The notes under the pieces were generated by a model that saw only the letters and a program-made list of their open reading frames with translations, did not search any database and was not told the DNA's origin. A stretch of DNA of 25,427 nucleotides from Roseiarcus sp049513815 (lineage in GTDB: Bacteria > Pseudomonadota > Alphaproteobacteria > Rhizobiales > Beijerinckiaceae). Of the stretch, positions 16,740 through 24,207 are shown one piece after another. Each line of letters begins with the position of its first letter. The stretch's first letter is position 1. The translations under genes and the position numbers were made by a program. The stretch lies in assembly GCA_049513815.1 (NCBI GenBank), contig JBEKVR010000057.1:1-25427 (forward strand). The letters are read 5' to 3'.

Positions 16740-18995
16740 ATGGACGAAAGTCGACCGCGCCGATCTCAATCAATTGCTGGACCGTCTCGAAAACTGCGAA
16801 ACGCCATTCGACGCGTAGGCCCCGCTCTCTGGGCTCTCTTGACTTTCGCTTCTGCGCCGATCGCCGCCGCACCGGCGGATGACCACGCTCTGACGCCCGT
16901 CGAGCGCGCCGCGCAGACGCTGGCGCGGATGACCGAAGCCGAGAAGCTTGCGCTGGTGCATGGGCGTCTCGGCGCGCCGTGGGGCGGCCGACCCAAGCCC
17001 AACGGCGCGATCGGCTCGGCGGGCTTCGTTGCGGGCGCGCCACGGCTCGGCGTGCCGGCCTTGCAGGAGACCGACGCCGAACTCGGCGTCGCTAATCCCG
17101 GCGACATCCGCCGCGGCGACGGCGCGACCGCGATGCCGTCGAATCTCGCGCTCGCCGCGACGTGGGACGAGGCGCTGGCGCGCCGTCAGGGCGAGGCGGT
17201 GGCGAGTGAGGCGCGGGCCAGCGGCTTCAACGTGCTGCTTGGCGGCGCCGTGAACCTCGTCCGCGATCCGCGCGGCGGCCGCGATTTCGAATATTTCTCC
17301 GAGGATCCGCTGCTCTCCGGCGTCATGGCGGGCGCGGCGGTCGCCGGCGCCGAGAGCCGGCATGTCCTGACGACGGTCAAGCATTTCGCGCTTAACGACG
17401 AGGAGACGAATCGAGGCGCGCTCGATGTGCGCATCGATCCGGCGGCGGCGCGCGAATCCGATCTACTCGCCTTCGAGATCGCGATAGAACGTGGCCATCC
17501 TGGCGCGGTGATGTGCGCCTATAATCTGGTCAACGGCGTCCACGCCTGCGAGAACCCTTGGCTGCTCGGCGCCGTACTCAAAGGCGATTGGCGCTATTCC
17601 GGCTTCGTCATGTCCGACTGGGGCGCGGCGCATTCGACCGTCGCCGCCGCGCTCGCCGGGCTTGATCAGGAGTCGGGGGCGCAGCTCGACGCGCACGACT
17701 TTTTCGGTCCGCCGCTGGCGCAGGCCTTGGCGGAGGGTAGGGCGCCGCAAGCGCGGCTCGACGACATGGCGCGCCGCATCCTGACCTCGATTTACGCCGC
17801 CGGCTTGGTCGACGATCCGCCGCGCGTCGATCAGGCTGACCCTGCGACCGCCGAGCATACGGCGCTCGACATCGAACGCGAAGGCGCGGTGCTGCTGCGA
17901 AACCAGGGAGTGCTGCCGCTCGCCGCAGACACACGCAGCATCGCCGTCATCGGCGCGCACGCCGACGCAGGAACGTTGGCCGGCGGCGGCTCATCCCAGG
18001 TCGCGCCGCGCGGCGGCGTGGCGGCGAAAGTGCAGATCGACAAGGACCACGCCGAGATCTTCGACCCCTCTTCGCCGCTCGCGGCGATCCGCAGGCAGTT
18101 CCCGCGGGCGCAAGTCGTCTGGGATGACGGACGCGATGCGGCGCGGGCGGCGAAGGTCGCAGCGGCGGCCGAGGTGGCGATCGTCTTCGCAGACCAATGG
18201 ATGACGGAAGGCGCCGACGGCGTTGGCATCGCTTTGCCAGATGGTCGGGATCGCTTGATCGACTCGGTCGCGCGCGCCAATCCCCGCACGGCTGTCGTGC
18301 TGGAGACGGGCGGGCCGGTCGCCATGCCGTGGCTCGAGCGGACGGCCGCGGTGATCGAGGCCTGGTATCCCGGCCAGCGCGGCGGCGAGGCGATCGCCGA
18401 GATTGTGTCGGGCGCAGTCGATCCTTCCGGCCGTCTGCCAGTAACCTTTCCGGCGTCGCTGGCGCAACTGCCCCATCCTGCCTTAGCGGGCGAACCGCGC
18501 CAGGGCGGGGCGCCGAACGCCACGGGCGGGCGAAAGTTTGTCGCCGAATATCGCGAGGGCGCGCTGGTCGGCTACAAATGGTTCGCCGCCCAGGGTGAGC
18601 GGCCGCTGTTCCCGTTCGGCTTCGGCCTTTCCTACACGCGCTTCGCGCTCGACGATTTGTCGGTGAAAGTCGACGGGGAGCGCATGCAGGCGCAAGCGAC
18701 AGTGAAGAACATCGGCGAGCGAGCCGGCGCGGCGACGCCGCAGTTCTATATTGCGCTTCCGGGCCGCGCCGGCGCGGCGCCGCGCCTGGTCGGCTGGCAA
18801 AGGGTCGCGTTGCAGCCGGGCGAAGCGCGGACGGTGAGCGTGCCGCTCGATCCGCGCTTGCTGGCTTCGTTCGACGAAGCGGCGCGCCACTGGCGCGTCG
18901 CCGCCGGAACCTACGCGCTCAGCGCTGGCTTCGATGTCGAACGGCGGCAATTGTCGGCGCCCGTCACGATGGGCGCGTTCGAGCTGCCGCCGTGA
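16740..18995 (+). CDS. Glycoside hydrolase family 3 beta-glucosidase, exported
   Basis: A 751-residue GH3 enzyme. ATG 16740 gives an arginine-rich N-region and a hydrophobic stretch (A-L-W-A-L-L-T-F-A-S-A-P-I) ending A-A-A before P-A-D-D, so export to the periplasm or outside is likely. The frame is open to 16569, but that extension lacks signal-like character. The catalytic barrel has K214-H-F-A and the nucleophile D293 in G-F-V-M-S-D-W-G. The alpha/beta sandwich follows (A-V-I-G-A-H-A-D, G-G-S-S-Q-V), then a C-terminal fibronectin-III-like domain (V-K-N-I-G-E-R-A-G-A). Domain order and length match bacterial beta-glucosidases/beta-xylosidases of the BglX type. It would release a monosaccharide from plant glycans or glycosides. 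No linked transporter gene adjoins it. Confidence 0.9.
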   Translation: MDESRPRRSQSIAGPSRKLRNAIRRVGPALWALLTFASAPIAAAPADDHALTPVERAAQTLARMTEAEKLALVHGRLGAPWGGRPKPNGAIGSAGFVAGAPRLGVPALQETDAELGVANPGDIRRGDGATAMPSNLALAATWDEALARRQGEAVASEARASGFNVLLGGAVNLVRDPRGGRDFEYFSEDPLLSGVMAGAAVAGAESRHVLTTVKHFALNDEETNRGALDVRIDPAAARESDLLAFEIAIERGHPGAVMCAYNLVNGVHACENPWLLGAVLKGDWRYSGFVMSDWGAAHSTVAAALAGLDQESGAQLDAHDFFGPPLAQALAEGRAPQARLDDMARRILTSIYAAGLVDDPPRVDQADPATAEHTALDIEREGAVLLRNQGVLPLAADTRSIAVIGAHADAGTLAGGGSSQVAPRGGVAAKVQIDKDHAEIFDPSSPLAAIRRQFPRAQVVWDDGRDAARAAKVAAAAEVAIVFADQWMTEGADGVGIALPDGRDRLIDSVARANPRTAVVLETGGPVAMPWLERTAAVIEAWYPGQRGGEAIAEIVSGAVDPSGRLPVTFPASLAQLPHPALAGEPRQGGAPNATGGRKFVAEYREGALVGYKWFAAQGERPLFPFGFGLSYTRFALDDLSVKVDGERMQAQATVKNIGERAGAATPQFYIALPGRAGAAPRLVGWQRVALQPGEARTVSVPLDPRLLASFDEAARHWRVAAGTYALSAGFDVERRQLSAPVTMGAFELPP

Positions 18996-18998
18996 GAC

Positions 18999-20168
18999 TC
19001 AGGCCGCGAGCTTCAGGACCTTCGCCACCTGGGCGGAGTCGAGCTTGACAAAATTGCCGATGCGACGCGTATCGTCGTCTGTGGCTTTCCTCGCCATCTC
19101 GTCGATGCGATCGGTTCCGACTTTGAGCGCGGCGAGGGTGGTGCCGAGACCGATGCTGTGGAAGAACGCTTCGAGCCGCGCGATTCCCGCCCGCGCCGTC
19201 GCTTCCTTGTCGAACATGTCGAGTTCGACGTTCCACACCCTGACCGCCCATTGCACGAAGCGATCGAGATCGTGATCGAGGACGTGCTTCATCCAGGCGG
19301 GGAAGACGACCGCCAGACCGGCGCCGTGCGCGACGTCGTAGATGCCCGAGATCTCATGCTCGATGTCATGCGACCCCCAGTCGCCGACGCGGCCGGTGTT
19401 GAGCAGATTGTTGTGGGCGATGGTCCCAGCCCACATCAACTCGGACCAGGCGTCGTAGTCGGTCGGCTTCGCCAGCACCTTGGGCGCCTGTGCGATCACC
19501 GTTTTCATCGTTGCCTCGAGCAGGCGGTCGACGAAGGCGACGTTGCGCGAATTGGTGAAATAGCGCTCCATCAGATGCGACATGATGTCGGCTGAGCCGC
19601 AAGCGACCTGGAACGCCGGAAGGGTGAAGGCGAGTTCGGGATTGAGCACCGAAAACTTCGGATAGATGAACTCGGAGTTGAAGCCGCGCTTGATCCAGCC
19701 GTCTTCGTTGGTCACCACCGCACCGGTCGAGGATTCGCTGCCGGCGGCCGGAATCGTCAGGACCGTTCCGATCGGCAGGGCGCGGGTCAGCTCGCGCTTG
19801 CCGACGAAATAGTCCCACACCTCGCCGTCATTGGCGGCGCCCATGGCGATCGCTTTGGACGAATCGATGGAGCTGCCGCCGCCGACCGCGAGCACGAAAT
19901 CGAGTTTCTGTTCACGACAAAGCTTCACGCCCTCGTGCACGAGGCCGAGGCGGGGGTTGGGCTTGACGCCGCCAAGCTCGACCCATGCGACGCCGGCGCG
20001 CTTCAACGAGGCGACCACGCGATCGTAGAGTCCGGACTTCTTGATCGAGCCGCCGCCGAAATGCAGCAGAATCCGGCGCGAATAGCGCGCAACTTCGGCG
20101 CCGACCTCGTTCTCCATGCCGCGGCCAAACAGGATCTTCGTCGGGTTGTGGTAGGTGAAGTTGTCCAT
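18999..20168 (-). CDS. Iron-containing alcohol dehydrogenase, YqhD/BdhA-like aldehyde reductase
   Basis: A 389-residue group III metal-dependent dehydrogenase from ATG 20168, preceded by AGAGG. Metal ligands line up with E. coli YqhD: D194, H198, H267 and H281. The cofactor motif G-G-G-S-S-I-D-S-S-K-A at 97-107 is typical of the NADPH-dependent YqhD/butanol dehydrogenase branch, as are N-P-T-K-I-L-F-G-R-G at the start and the length. Such enzymes reduce a wide range of aldehydes to alcohols. The gene lies 119 bases downstream of phnV on the same strand, so it may be read through from the phosphonate operon, where detoxifying acetaldehyde or phosphonoacetaldehyde would make sense. That link is positional only. 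It converges with the GH3 gene with 3 bases between stop codons. Confidence 0.92.
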   Translation of the reverse strand: MDNFTYHNPTKILFGRGMENEVGAEVARYSRRILLHFGGGSIKKSGLYDRVVASLKRAGVAWVELGGVKPNPRLGLVHEGVKLCREQKLDFVLAVGGGSSIDSSKAIAMGAANDGEVWDYFVGKRELTRALPIGTVLTIPAAGSESSTGAVVTNEDGWIKRGFNSEFIYPKFSVLNPELAFTLPAFQVACGSADIMSHLMERYFTNSRNVAFVDRLLEATMKTVIAQAPKVLAKPTDYDAWSELMWAGTIAHNNLLNTGRVGDWGSHDIEHEISGIYDVAHGAGLAVVFPAWMKHVLDHDLDRFVQWAVRVWNVELDMFDKEATARAGIARLEAFFHSIGLGTTLAALKVGTDRIDEMARKATDDDTRRIGNFVKLDSAQVAKVLKLAA

Positions 20169-20178
20169 AGCAGACCTC

Positions 20179-20212
20179 TTGGCGTGAATTTTGTGCGCGG
20201 TTCATACGCCAA
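20179..20212 (-). promoter_or_regulatory. Inverted repeat in the aldehyde reductase leader
   Basis: TTGGCGT (20179-20185) and ACGCCAA (20206-20212) form a perfect 7-base dyad, extended by GAA/TTC with a 2-base bulge. On the minus strand the arm ends directly against the AGAGG ribosome site of the dehydrogenase gene, 10 bases before its ATG. It could act as an operator or as a stem that limits ribosome access. Confidence 0.4.
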
Positions 20213-20287
20213 CGCGCGCGCTTCGTCACGACCATCGCGTTCGTCCGTGCGTCGCTTTGTCGCCAAAAACGCCGATGATGCAGGGAA

Positions 20288-21094
20288 TTAGCCGCTTCGC
20301 GCCTGAGTCCAGACGGAGGAAATCCGCTCCAGTGCCAGCAGCAGCGCAAGCGTGACGGCGACGAGGATGATGGTCAGTGCGGCGCCGGAAAAGATTTCGC
20401 CGCGGTCAGTGAGGCTGAAGATGGCGACCGGCAGCGTCACCCAGCCGGGCGGATAGACCATGACGGTAGCGCCCAGTTCGCCCATCGACAGCGCGAAGCT
20501 CAGCCCGAAGGCGGCAAACAGATAGGGCGCCACGAGCGGCAGGGTGACGCGGCGCAGACGGTAGAACGGCGTCGCGCCGAGGCAGGAGGCGACCTCCTCG
20601 AAATCCGGCGACACGCGCGCCAACCCGGCCGAAACATTGCCGAACGAGAAGGCCGAGATCAGCACGAAATGGGCGATGAAGACGATCGCTGTCGTGCCGT
20701 TGAGCAGCAGCGGCCGCTGGCTGAAGGCGACGAGCAGGCTGAGCCCGACCGAAACCGACGGCACGGCGCTTGGAACGAAGAACAGGACGCCCAGCGTTCG
20801 CGCCGCGCCGCCGCCTTGCGAGCGCAGAGCCAGAGCCGCCCAGGCGCCGCTGACGAGCGCCAGCAGGCTCGCGACGACGCCGGTGGCGAGGCTCGCGAAC
20901 ACCGCTTCGCCCGAAGCGCCGCCGCCGGACTGGGCGAAGTGTTCGAAGGTGAAGCCGCTCGGCAGAACGCCGTTCCACTGGCCGGCGAAGCTCGCCGCCA
21001 GGATGACGGCGAGGGGCGCGAGGAAGACGATTCCGACCAGCAGTCCAGCGAAACTCCACACCGCCAGCTTGCCCGAGCGCGACCAGACGAGCAT
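20288..21094 (-). CDS. phnV: 2-aminoethylphosphonate ABC transporter permease PhnV
   Basis: A 268-residue inner-membrane permease, starting at ATG 21094 one base after the phnU stop (TGAgATG). An in-frame extension to 21160 overlaps phnU and is rejected. Six or so hydrophobic segments are visible, with the cytoplasmic EAA loop E-V-A-S-C-L-G-A-T-P-F-Y-R-L-R-R-V-T-L-P-L near residues 175-195, which contacts the ATPase. It pairs with PhnU in a heterodimeric importer. Assignment as PhnV rests on family features and position behind phnS, phnT and phnU. The same fold serves spermidine and iron importers, so the identity depends on the operon. Confidence 0.87.
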   Translation of the reverse strand: MLVWSRSGKLAVWSFAGLLVGIVFLAPLAVILAASFAGQWNGVLPSGFTFEHFAQSGGGASGEAVFASLATGVVASLLALVSGAWAALALRSQGGGAARTLGVLFFVPSAVPSVSVGLSLLVAFSQRPLLLNGTTAIVFIAHFVLISAFSFGNVSAGLARVSPDFEEVASCLGATPFYRLRRVTLPLVAPYLFAAFGLSFALSMGELGATVMVYPPGWVTLPVAIFSLTDRGEIFSGAALTIILVAVTLALLLALERISSVWTQARSG

Positions 21095-21095
21095 C

Positions 21096-21950
21096 TCACG
21101 CCCCCAGTCGTCGCGCGGCGAGCCGATAGAGCCCGAACAGGCCGAGCGACAGCGCGACATTGACCATCGCGATCACGCAGGCGGCCTGGTAGTCGGACTC
21201 CTGAATCGCCTTGTCGTAGATCAGCAGCGGCAGGGTGATGACGCCCTTGGCGCCGATGAACAGGACGATGCCGAATTCGTTGACGGTGAGCAGCAGGCAG
21301 AGGCTGCCGCCGGCGATCGCCGCCGGCAGCGCCGCCGGCAGGATGACCTGGCGCACGATCCGCCACGGCCGCGCGCCGAGCAGACTCGCGACCTCGATCT
21401 GGCCGCGGTCGACCAACGAAAAGGCGGCGAGCAGGGGCCTCAGCACGAACGGCGAATAGACCGTCACCTCGGCAAGGATCACGCCCCAGGCGGAATAGAG
21501 GAAATGGACCGGCGGATCGGCGAGATGGAGCGATTGCATCAGCGCGCCGTTAAGCACGCCGGCCGAACCGTAGAGGAAAGTGAAGGCGAGCGTCGCCAGG
21601 AAAGTCGGCAGCGCGATGAACGTGTCGATCAGCCGGGCGACGAAAGTCGCGCCGGGAAACGGGACGAAGGCGATGACCAGCGCCAACGCAAGGCCAAGGG
21701 CGAGGCTGCCGGCGGTCGAGGCGAGCGCGATCTCGGCGGTGTTGGCGAGCGCGTTGACGAAGGCGCGCGAGCCGAGCGTCGCCCAGGCGGCGGCGAGATT
21801 GAGCGCGTCGCCGGAATCGTAGACTGCGGCATGAGCGATCAGCGTCAGCGGATAGAGGAACAGGACAGCGAGGGCGATCAGCGGCGGCGCGATCCATAGC
21901 GCGCCGAGATCGACCCTCGTCCCGCGCGGCGAAGCCGCAGCGTCAGACAT
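21096..21950 (-). CDS. phnU: 2-aminoethylphosphonate ABC transporter permease PhnU
   Basis: A 284-residue inner-membrane permease. Its ATG at 21950 lies inside the end of phnT (8-base overlap). After a short hydrophilic N-terminus the first helix is W-I-A-P-P-L-I-A-L-A-V-L-F-L-Y-P-L. The EAA loop is E-V-A-S-L-L-G-A-R-P-W-R-I-V-R-Q-V-I-L-P near residues 185-205. The V-Y-S-P-F-V-L-R-P-L-L-A and N-E-F-G-I-V-L-F-I-G-A-K-G-V-I-T-L-P segments are typical of PhnU permeases as I recall them. It forms the membrane channel with PhnV. Confidence 0.87.
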   Translation of the reverse strand: MSDAAASPRGTRVDLGALWIAPPLIALAVLFLYPLTLIAHAAVYDSGDALNLAAAWATLGSRAFVNALANTAEIALASTAGSLALGLALALVIAFVPFPGATFVARLIDTFIALPTFLATLAFTFLYGSAGVLNGALMQSLHLADPPVHFLYSAWGVILAEVTVYSPFVLRPLLAAFSLVDRGQIEVASLLGARPWRIVRQVILPAALPAAIAGGSLCLLLTVNEFGIVLFIGAKGVITLPLLIYDKAIQESDYQAACVIAMVNVALSLGLFGLYRLAARRLGA

Positions 21951-23085
21951 CCGCGTCCTCGGCGATCAGGCTCGCGTCGGTCGGCGCGAAGAACATTTCG
22001 AGCCGCTCACCGCGCGACGGAATCGTCGGCAGCCTCGTCGCCACGACGCGCAGCAGCGCATTGCCGACCTCGGCGACGAGATGGGTCAGTTCGCCTTGCC
22101 AGTGGATTTCGCGCAGCGTTCCGACGATTCGGTTTGTGTGCGCGCCGTCGGGCGCGAGCGTGACGTTCTGCGGCCGCACGCATAGGAGACGTGGCGCGCC
22201 GACGCGCTCGTCGGCGCCGGGAACGACCAGTCGATCTTCGCCCGCCCGCACAGAGACGAAGCCGCTCGCGTCGGCGTTCGACTCAACGACGACCGGCAGG
22301 AGGTTGGCGCGGCCGAGGAACTCCGCCGAGAAACGGTTGGGCGGCCGGCGGTAGAGGTCGCCCGTCCGGCCGACGGCGCTGAGTGAACCGTCCTTGAGGA
22401 TGGCGATGCGGTCGGCGAGCGTCAGCGCCTCGCTCTGGTCGTGGGTGACGTAAAGAATGGTGAGGTCGGGCAGTTCGGCGTGCAGCCGCGCGATCTCTTC
22501 GACCATCGAGCGGCGGATTTGCGCGTCGAGCGCGGAGAGCGGCTCGTCGAGCAGCAGCACCTTCGGCCGCACCGCCAGCGCGCGGGCGATTGCGACGCGT
22601 TGCTGCTGGCCGCCGGAAAGCTCGCGCGGATAGCGCCCGACATATTGGGTCATGCCGACGACCTTCAGCGCCTCGGCGACGCGCGCTTCGACGAGCGTCT
22701 TCGCGGCGCGGCGCGCGTGCAGGCCGAAGGCGACGTTGTCGAACACGCGCATGTGCGGAAACAGCGCGTAGTTCTGCACCACCATCGCCAGGCCGCGCGC
22801 GTAGGGCGGCAGGTTGGTGACGTCGGCGCCGCCGATGCGGATGCGGCCGCCCGCCGGCCGCACGAAGCCAGCGACGGCGCGCAGCGCCGTCGTCTTGCCC
22901 GAGCCCGACGGCCCGATCATCGCCAGAATCTCGCCCGCCGCGACCTCGAGGGTGAGCGGCTTCAGCACGACGGCGCCGCGATAGGCGACGCTGACCCGGT
23001 CGAAGGCGACGGCCGAGGCGGCGCCGCGCAATGCCGCGGCGCCGGTGACGATCGCCGCTTCGTCGACGAAAGCGGCGAGGCTCAT
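21943..23085 (-). CDS. phnT: 2-aminoethylphosphonate ABC transporter ATP-binding protein PhnT
   Basis: A 380-residue ATPase starting at ATG 23085, one base after the phnS stop, with GGGGAG as ribosome site. Walker A is G-P-S-G-S-G-K-T at 58-65, the Q loop lies in V-V-Q-N-Y-A-L-F-P, the signature is L-S-G-G-Q-Q-Q-R, Walker B is V-L-L-L-D-E-P-L-S-A-L-D and the switch histidine is in V-T-H-D-Q. A C-terminal TOBE-like domain (about 280-375) is present, as in polyamine and phosphonate importers. About 25 residues precede the usual domain start. It drives uptake through PhnUV. Confidence 0.9.
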   Translation of the reverse strand: MSLAAFVDEAAIVTGAAALRGAASAVAFDRVSVAYRGAVVLKPLTLEVAAGEILAMIGPSGSGKTTALRAVAGFVRPAGGRIRIGGADVTNLPPYARGLAMVVQNYALFPHMRVFDNVAFGLHARRAAKTLVEARVAEALKVVGMTQYVGRYPRELSGGQQQRVAIARALAVRPKVLLLDEPLSALDAQIRRSMVEEIARLHAELPDLTILYVTHDQSEALTLADRIAILKDGSLSAVGRTGDLYRRPPNRFSAEFLGRANLLPVVVESNADASGFVSVRAGEDRLVVPGADERVGAPRLLCVRPQNVTLAPDGAHTNRIVGTLREIHWQGELTHLVAEVGNALLRVVATRLPTIPSRGERLEMFFAPTDASLIAEDADV

Positions 23086-23086
23086 C

Positions 23087-24103
23087 TCAGCTCCCCGTCG
23101 CTTGCTTCCAATGCGCGACGTCGTCGGGCAGATCCTTGAGCACGGCGGCCCAATCGGGCTGCCAGACGGTCACGCCCTGCATTGCGTCATGCAGCTTGGC
23201 GAAGTTGGCGTCGGTCGGCGTCACGTCCTTGCGCACCGGCACGCCGATCGCGATCGACGACACGGTCGACTGCGCGTCCTTGGAAAGCAGGAACTCGATC
23301 AGCTTCTTGCCATTGTCCGAGTCCGGCGCTCCGGCGACCAGGCCGACGTAGTAGGGTAGCGGCAGCGCCGAGCGCACGCCGTCGGGCCCGGCCGGCCAGA
23401 ACACTTTGATGTTCGGGTTGTCGACCTGCTGCGACAGATTCATCTGCAGGTCGCCGTTGGCGACATAGAGCTCGCCCTTGTTGACCAGCGCGGTCAGCTT
23501 GCCGGTCGACGATGACGGGCCGACGTTGTTGTCCTGCAGCTTCTTGAGATAGTCGAAGGCGGCGTCCTTCGAGCCGAAGGCATGGATGACCTGCAGCATC
23601 ACCGCTGTGCCGTCGCCGGCCTGGCCGGGGGTCGAATACTGGATCTTGCCCTTGAACTTCGGATCGAGCAGATCGGCGAAGGTCTTCGGCGCCGCGTCGA
23701 GCTTGGCGGAATCGTAGATGAAGTTCTGGAAGTTGTTGACCAGCGGCTGATAGGAATCGTCGCCGCCGTCGATCTGGGCGGCCGCGGTCGGCTTGAACTT
23801 CTGCAGCAGACCTTCGGCCTCGGCGCGCTGGATGAAGGGCGGCAGCGTGACGAGGACGTCGGCCTGCGGGTTCGACTTCTCCTTGGCGATGCGCTCGACG
23901 ACGCCGCCCGAGCCGGCCTCGACATACTGCACTTTGACGCCGGTCGCCTTGGTGAAGGCCTCGAACTGGGTTTCGAACCAGCTGCCCTTGCCGTCGTGCA
24001 GCCCATCGGCGGAATAGATCGTCACGACGTCGGAAGCGGCGAAAGCGGGCGCGGCGACAACGACGGCCGCGCCGGCGAGCAGAGCGCTGACTAGCGATTT
24101 CAT
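23087..24103 (-). CDS. phnS: 2-aminoethylphosphonate-binding protein PhnS
   Basis: A 338-residue periplasmic binding protein from ATG 24103 with an AAAGGTG ribosome site. The signal peptide is M-K-S-L-V-S-A-L-L-A-G-A-A-V-V-V-A-A-P-A, cleaved after A-F-A-A. The mature sequence follows PhnS closely: I-Y-S-A-D-G-L-H-D-G, then Q-F-E-A-F-T-K-A-T-G, N-P-Q-A-D-V-L-V-T-L-P-P-F-I-Q-R-A, Y-S-T-P-G-Q-A-G-D-G-T-A-V-M-L-Q, and N-V-G-P-S-S-S-T-G-K-L-T-A-L-V-N-K-G. These blocks are diagnostic among type II iron/spermidine-like binding proteins. It delivers 2-aminoethylphosphonate, and possibly its hydroxylated form, to PhnTUV. Confidence 0.94.
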   Translation of the reverse strand: MKSLVSALLAGAAVVVAAPAFAASDVVTIYSADGLHDGKGSWFETQFEAFTKATGVKVQYVEAGSGGVVERIAKEKSNPQADVLVTLPPFIQRAEAEGLLQKFKPTAAAQIDGGDDSYQPLVNNFQNFIYDSAKLDAAPKTFADLLDPKFKGKIQYSTPGQAGDGTAVMLQVIHAFGSKDAAFDYLKKLQDNNVGPSSSTGKLTALVNKGELYVANGDLQMNLSQQVDNPNIKVFWPAGPDGVRSALPLPYYVGLVAGAPDSDNGKKLIEFLLSKDAQSTVSSIAIGVPVRKDVTPTDANFAKLHDAMQGVTVWQPDWAAVLKDLPDDVAHWKQATGS

Positions 24104-24117
24104 GGATGCACCTTTTT

Positions 24118-24142
24118 CGGCGCCGGAGTGGAGCCGGCACCG
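24118..24142 (-). promoter_or_regulatory. Hairpin between pbfA and phnS
   Basis: In the minus-strand RNA, arms at 24134-24142 and 24118-24126 form a 9-base stem (one U-G wobble) with a 7-base loop. It lies 65 bases past the pbfA stop and is followed directly by A-rich sequence and the phnS ribosome site. It lacks a U tract. It is probably an mRNA-stabilising or processing stem that favours expression of the binding protein. Confidence 0.4.
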
Positions 24143-24207
24143 GCCTAGGGGCAGGCTATGAAGCGCTCGTGAAGCTCGTGTGACGTTTCGACGACGGTCG
24201 CGGCGAC

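Noticed and set aside
18996..18998. Terminator between the converging GH3 and dehydrogenase genes
   Set aside because: Only 3 bases separate the two stop codons and no clear stem with a U tract was found around them.
20637..21899. Plus-strand frame of 420 codons across phnV and phnU
   Set aside because: It is antisense to two permeases with clear EAA loops, and the predicted protein is highly charged and without family features.
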